From assembly GCA_003224515.1 (NCBI GenBank), contig QHZC01000119.1:1-8942 (forward strand): DNA of 8,942 nucleotides. Reading direction: 5' to 3'. Numbering within the stretch: position 1 is the first letter of the stretch; each line of letters starts with the position of its first letter. This stretch comes from Acidobacteriota bacterium. GTDB taxonomy: Bacteria > Acidobacteriota > Terriglobia > Acidiferrales > UBA7541. Both the position numbers and the translations under genes were made by a program. The notes below the pieces were generated by a model, which worked only from the letters and a program-made list of their open reading frames with translations, had not been told where the DNA came from and did not search any database. Below, piece after piece: positions 6,723-8,942 of this stretch.

Positions 6723-7659
6723 TTCGAAGGCGAGGAGTGATCCATCCGGCGACCGTGCCTGCGAAAGACATCTCGTTGGGAGGCTGAAAGAATTTCACTT
6801 CGAAAGCGAGGAGTGATCCATCCGGCTTCATTTTGGCGTCCACCTTGACAGTTTGGCCCTTTTGCAAGCAGGAGAAGTTTTCGGCGCTGCAAGACGTTCC
6901 GAAATCGAATCGTGTGTTGGTATCGGTGGCGATAGTGAAAGAGGGGCCGTTCATTCCTCTTTGAATGATGAAGGCATTCTTGGTTGGGTCCGTCGACGCG
7001 ACCTGGCCGATCAACTCCATGTCCTCATCGCCCTGGTTTCCGCCGCTGGAATTCGGCTGTGGGAGCTGCACCAGGCTGATCATGGGAGTTATAGAAAGGT
7101 CGCTTTGTTGAATAGAGGTGTTTAAATTAAAGTCCATTTTCAGAACCACCGGGGAATTCATGGTCAAAGTAATCGGGAACGGCTGGGCCGGCGCCTGCAC
7201 GGTCACCGAGGATTGATTGAGCTTGGGATCGAATTCACACACTTTCTGATCGGAGCAAGTTTGGGTTCCGAGGGTGAGCGTCGCTCCCGTCTGGTTTTGG
7301 ATAGTCATTCGAGGGTTTGCCAATGAGACCATGAGGCCGCTGTAGGTCCCCGTTGGGACACTCCGGCTCGCCAAAAGTGCCGACTCTGTTTGCAAATGCT
7401 CGAGCTCAATGTCCTCGGGCCCACTGAGCATTGAAACCGGCTGGCTGCTGGAATCGCCGGGTTGAAGAGCAGCACCCGTCACCTCAATTTCAAAAGAGAG
7501 CACGGTCACCCCCATCGGGGGATTGTCGTGGATAGTCAGAGAAACCTGGGTCATGTTTGTCCCGGAAGGTGTTTGCGTTGAGCTCATGCTGCCACCACAT
7601 CCGGCGAACACAATGGCGACAAGCAAAATCGGTCCGAGACACGAAATAGCCTTGCGCAT
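6622..7659 (-). CDS. DUF4382/DUF5666-type lipoprotein, N-terminal part, prematurely ended by a frame-shifting duplication
   Basis: The start is set at ATG 7659, because AAGGAGG (complement of 7667-7673) lies 7 nt upstream; an in-frame ATG at 7683 has no such site. The product begins MRKAISCLGPILL, a lipoprotein signal peptide with lipobox FAGC, so Cys21 should be lipidated and the protein anchored outside the cytoplasm. A Ser/Thr-rich linker follows. The next region resembles DUF4382 (VSLTIHDNPPMGVTVLSFEI, then LQTESALLASRSVPTGTYSG and VSLANPRMTIQNQTG). After it comes a DUF5666-like beta domain (MELIGQVASTDPTKNAFIIQ, then CLQKGQTVKVDAKMKPDGSL). True sequence ends at MSFAGTV; the following AGWITPRLRSEI and about 35 residues to the stop at 6622 are out of frame. 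The domain names are from recall. No enzymatic motif is seen; such proteins are thought to be envelope or binding proteins of unknown role. The full-length ancestor would have 483 residues. Confidence 0.85.
   Translation of the reverse strand: MRKAISCLGPILLVAIVFAGCGGSMSSTQTPSGTNMTQVSLTIHDNPPMGVTVLSFEIEVTGAALQPGDSSSQPVSMLSGPEDIELEHLQTESALLASRSVPTGTYSGLMVSLANPRMTIQNQTGATLTLGTQTCSDQKVCEFDPKLNQSSVTVQAPAQPFPITLTMNSPVVLKMDFNLNTSIQQSDLSITPMISLVQLPQPNSSGGNQGDEDMELIGQVASTDPTKNAFIIQRGMNGPSFTIATDTNTRFDFGTSCSAENFSCLQKGQTVKVDAKMKPDGSLLAFEVKFFQPPNEMSFAGTVAGWITPRLRSEILSASQPDVFRRHGHLSKYGGHHQWLPDCSL
6675..6826. repeat. 76-bp tandem direct duplication (two copies) inside the lipoprotein gene
   Basis: Copy 1 is 6675-6750 and copy 2 is 6751-6826; both begin GACCGTGCCTGCGAAAGACA. 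They differ at only two positions (6698 G versus 6774 C; 6729 G versus 6805 A). In the coding strand the differences are CAG/GAG (Gln/Glu) and GCC/GCT (both Ala). Since 76 is not a multiple of three, the second copy puts the rest of the gene out of frame. Confidence 0.97.
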
Positions 7660-7666
7660 GGACGTT

Positions 7667-7673
7667 CCTCCTT
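7667..7673 (-). promoter_or_regulatory. ribosome binding site that fixes the lipoprotein start at 7659
   Basis: The complement of CCTCCTT reads AAGGAGG, 7 nt before ATG 7659. The alternative upstream in-frame ATG at 7683 would place this site inside the coding sequence and would give an atypical start to a lipoprotein signal peptide. Confidence 0.8.
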
Positions 7674-7734
7674 CAAAAGGCACACCGAGAATTCGGAAAG
7701 AGGGCTGTTGCTGGGTAGAAATTAGTCGGGGGGT

Positions 7735-7763
7735 ATTCTAATCCAGGCAATTATTGCTAGCAA
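7735..7763 (-). promoter_or_regulatory. sigma-70-type promoter for the lipoprotein gene
   Basis: On the minus strand TTGCTA (complement of 7758-7763) and TAGAAT (complement of 7735-7740) are separated by exactly 17 bp. The -35 matches consensus at four of six positions, the -10 at five of six. Transcription would start near 7728, giving a leader of about 70 nt. The -35 lies inside the perfect palindrome TTGCTAGCAA (7754-7763), a possible operator. The AT-rich run at about 7776-7797 lies just upstream, where an UP element would be. Confidence 0.5.
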
Positions 7764-7870
7764 GGGTGCACTCTGTATTTTTATGTATTTATGCATTTCG
7801 AGCATGGGTACAGCGGCGGCTGAGGCCCCTGGCCAAAAGGACAGGTAGACCCTGGGGCGGCAGGATCTAC

Positions 7871-7900
7871 GTGCAAGAACTTTTCTGGAAGTTGTTGCAC
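7871..7900. promoter_or_regulatory. 30-bp dyad, possible operator upstream of the 7982 gene
   Basis: GTGCAAGAAC and GTTGTTGCAC are 10-bp inverted arms pairing at nine of ten positions around TTTTCTGGAA. The site lies about 80 bp before the ATG at 7982. A weak TTGAAA (7921-7926) with 17-bp spacing to TTATCC (7944-7949) lies between, so an upstream operator is plausible. A hairpin in a transcript is the other reading. No regulator gene is adjacent. Confidence 0.4.
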
Positions 7901-7981
7901 AAAATGAAGTAGGCTCTAACTTGAAACTATTGACCTTCACTGATTATCCAGCCCAATCATGGTGATGGCTGGGAGGGTGTT

Positions 7982-8527
7982 ATGCGGATTGTCCTCTTAT
8001 TCCTGGCCTTGGGCATCACAATTGTTGCTCTGCGCATCATCTCTGCCCTCAAGACGGTCCACTCGACGCGGAAGGAGTTCGACCAGGCCAAAACCGCTGC
8101 TGTGAGCCTTGAGGATCGGAAAACATCCTTAGAAGAGAAGACAGTTCCCGCCAACACAGGTGGGCCTCCTTCGGGCGCAGATGCCCGCGGCGGCACAGGT
8201 ATCGGGGCTGCAGCGCCTCCGGCTGTTTCCAGTGGCACAGACCGGGAGAAGTCTGAAAGAAAAGAAATGTGGGTCGATAGCCACTACTGCTGGGTGGTGC
8301 TCTGCAAGAACCATTGGTTTCATCTTCGGCAGAACCTTTTCTTCAGGCATAGAATCCCCCTTGCCGAGACCGATCCCGTCGCCCCTCGCCCTTCCCTCGA
8401 TGGCCACTTCAGCGTCCGGTGCGATGACTGCCGCAAAGAGTATTCCTATAAACCCTCAGACGTGCTCAAATACGAACAGGAGCTGCCTGACTCTTTCACT
8501 CCGCATCCGCTATTTCGAAATTGTTAG
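7982..8527 (+). CDS. membrane-anchored protein with C-terminal four-Cys (zinc-ribbon-like) domain, function unknown
   Basis: The ATG at 7982 has GGGAGG at 7971-7976, 5 nt upstream. The product has 181 residues. Residues 3-22 (IVLLFLALGITIVALRII) form one membrane segment, followed by a charged helical, coiled-coil-like stretch to about 54. A Gly/Pro/Ala-rich linker runs to about 90. The C-terminal domain starts at Met96 (MWVDSHYCWVVLCKNHWFH), then HRIPLAETDPVAPRPSLDGHF, VRCDDCRKEYSYKPSDVL and PHPLFRNC. Cys103, Cys108, Cys147 and Cys150 form two pairs (C-x4-C and C-x2-C) that could hold a zinc ion. From recall, similar domains occur as stand-alone small proteins in Acidobacteriota, so this looks like a fusion of that module to a membrane anchor. 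Met96 (base 8267) is a possible internal start, but its ribosome site is weak. The window also holds a decayed copy of the module at 6044. No enzymatic motif is visible. Confidence 0.87.
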   Translation: MRIVLLFLALGITIVALRIISALKTVHSTRKEFDQAKTAAVSLEDRKTSLEEKTVPANTGGPPSGADARGGTGIGAAAPPAVSSGTDREKSERKEMWVDSHYCWVVLCKNHWFHLRQNLFFRHRIPLAETDPVAPRPSLDGHFSVRCDDCRKEYSYKPSDVLKYEQELPDSFTPHPLFRNC

Positions 8528-8942
8528 GGGATAGTGGACCAAACCGCGCCGTCCGCGCACTTGCACCGTGCAAGAGTCTCTCGGCCATAGCTTCTGCTTA
8601 CGACGTTGCACCGTGGCCTGCTCCTCTGGGGCCAAGTGCGCCGCAAACGGCAAATCAACCAATCGTCGCGGTTACCCGTTCGCAAGCATCCAAGCCGGCA
8701 GTGCGGGTCGATCTCGGCTGGCTAATCCGGCGTGGATCACGCCACGTTCCAATATTAGCCATCTCCAAATCTGATGGTTTGAAGCTTGGCAAGCGTCCAC
8801 CAGGCGGTTCTGTCGTCCAGCCGGCTGACGCTTACGGGGACTACTTCGTTTCGAGGATCAATATCGCCGGGACCCTATTCCTGTGGGTCGCGCGGAGCTG
8901 GAAGGCAGAGCCATGCTTATAAGGAGACCTTGTTGCCCCATG
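8528..8942. other. 415-bp stretch without a defensible gene
   Basis: A plus-strand open frame at 8521-8922 starts at a TTG overlapping the end of the previous gene. It has no ribosome site and low-complexity, Pro/Ala/Ser-rich composition, so I do not call it. Visible structure: the hairpin CTTGCA-CCG-TGCAAG at 8560-8574, 33 nt after the previous stop, without a clear U tract; and TTGCACCGTG repeated at 8561-8570 and 8606-8615. AAGGAG at 8921-8926 precedes TTG 8933 (6 nt) and ATG 8940 (13 nt), so a new plus-strand gene may begin at the right edge. Confidence 0.4.

Noticed and set aside
8521..8922. 133-codon plus-strand open frame from a TTG overlapping the end of the 7982 gene
   Set aside because: There is no ribosome binding site, the composition is biased, and no domain is recognisable. 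Read-through of a stop-poor GC-rich sequence is more likely.
8933..8942. Start of a new gene at the right edge (TTG 8933 or ATG 8940 after AAGGAG 8921-8926)
   Set aside because: Only up to three codons are visible, and the spacing favours the rarer TTG. There is not enough sequence to call a gene.
1..8942. CRISPR arrays, insertion sequences, tRNA or rRNA genes, toxin-antitoxin or defence systems
   Set aside because: I looked for regular spaced repeats, transposase-like proteins, terminal inverted repeats, tRNA-like arms and defence domains on both strands and saw none.

Overview
The window looks like a chromosomal segment of a soil-type bacterium, most likely an Acidobacteriota member. This rests on moderately high GC, strong GGAGG-type ribosome binding sites, a hybrid PAS histidine kinase with the GGVAHDFNN phosphorylation motif, an exported Gfo/Idh/MocA oxidoreductase, a DUF4382/DUF5666-type lipoprotein and a small Cys-rich protein starting MWxDSxYCWVV. 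The assignment is from recall of such families and was not searched.

Layout. Bases 1-830 (+) are the 3' part of a large acyl-CoA dehydrogenase gene (fatty-acid beta-oxidation). Bases 1016-3807 (+) encode a multi-TM, PAS-containing hybrid histidine kinase, split into two reading frames at about 2100-2119 inside its first PAS domain. Convergent to it, 3825-4958 (-) encodes a secreted Gfo/Idh/MocA-family oxidoreductase. Upstream of that, on the same strand, 5180-5737 (-) encodes a four-TM protein of unknown function. Bases 6044-6136 (+) hold a short, frame-broken relic of a Cys-rich small protein. Bases 6133-7659 (-) are a lipoprotein gene broken by a 76-bp tandem duplication and, 3' of it, by an apparent 1-nt deletion. 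Bases 7982-8527 (+) encode a membrane-anchored protein whose C-terminal domain is the intact relative of the 6044 relic. Bases 8528-8942 hold no gene I can defend.

The genes do not form one obvious pathway. They read as independent transcription units: lipid catabolism, signalling, an envelope oxidoreductase, and envelope proteins of unknown role. I see no CRISPR array, transposase, phage gene, tRNA or rRNA.

The most notable signal is a run of reading-frame lesions: the PAS deletion in the kinase, the 76-bp duplication plus a 1-nt loss in the lipoprotein gene, and the frame-broken Cys-rich relic. The long genes between them are intact. These lesions may be real decay or phase-variation-like changes, or they may be assembly artefacts. 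Other items worth attention are the paralogous pair of Cys-rich modules and a 30-bp dyad upstream of the 7982 gene. I did not find convincing evidence of a new multi-gene system.
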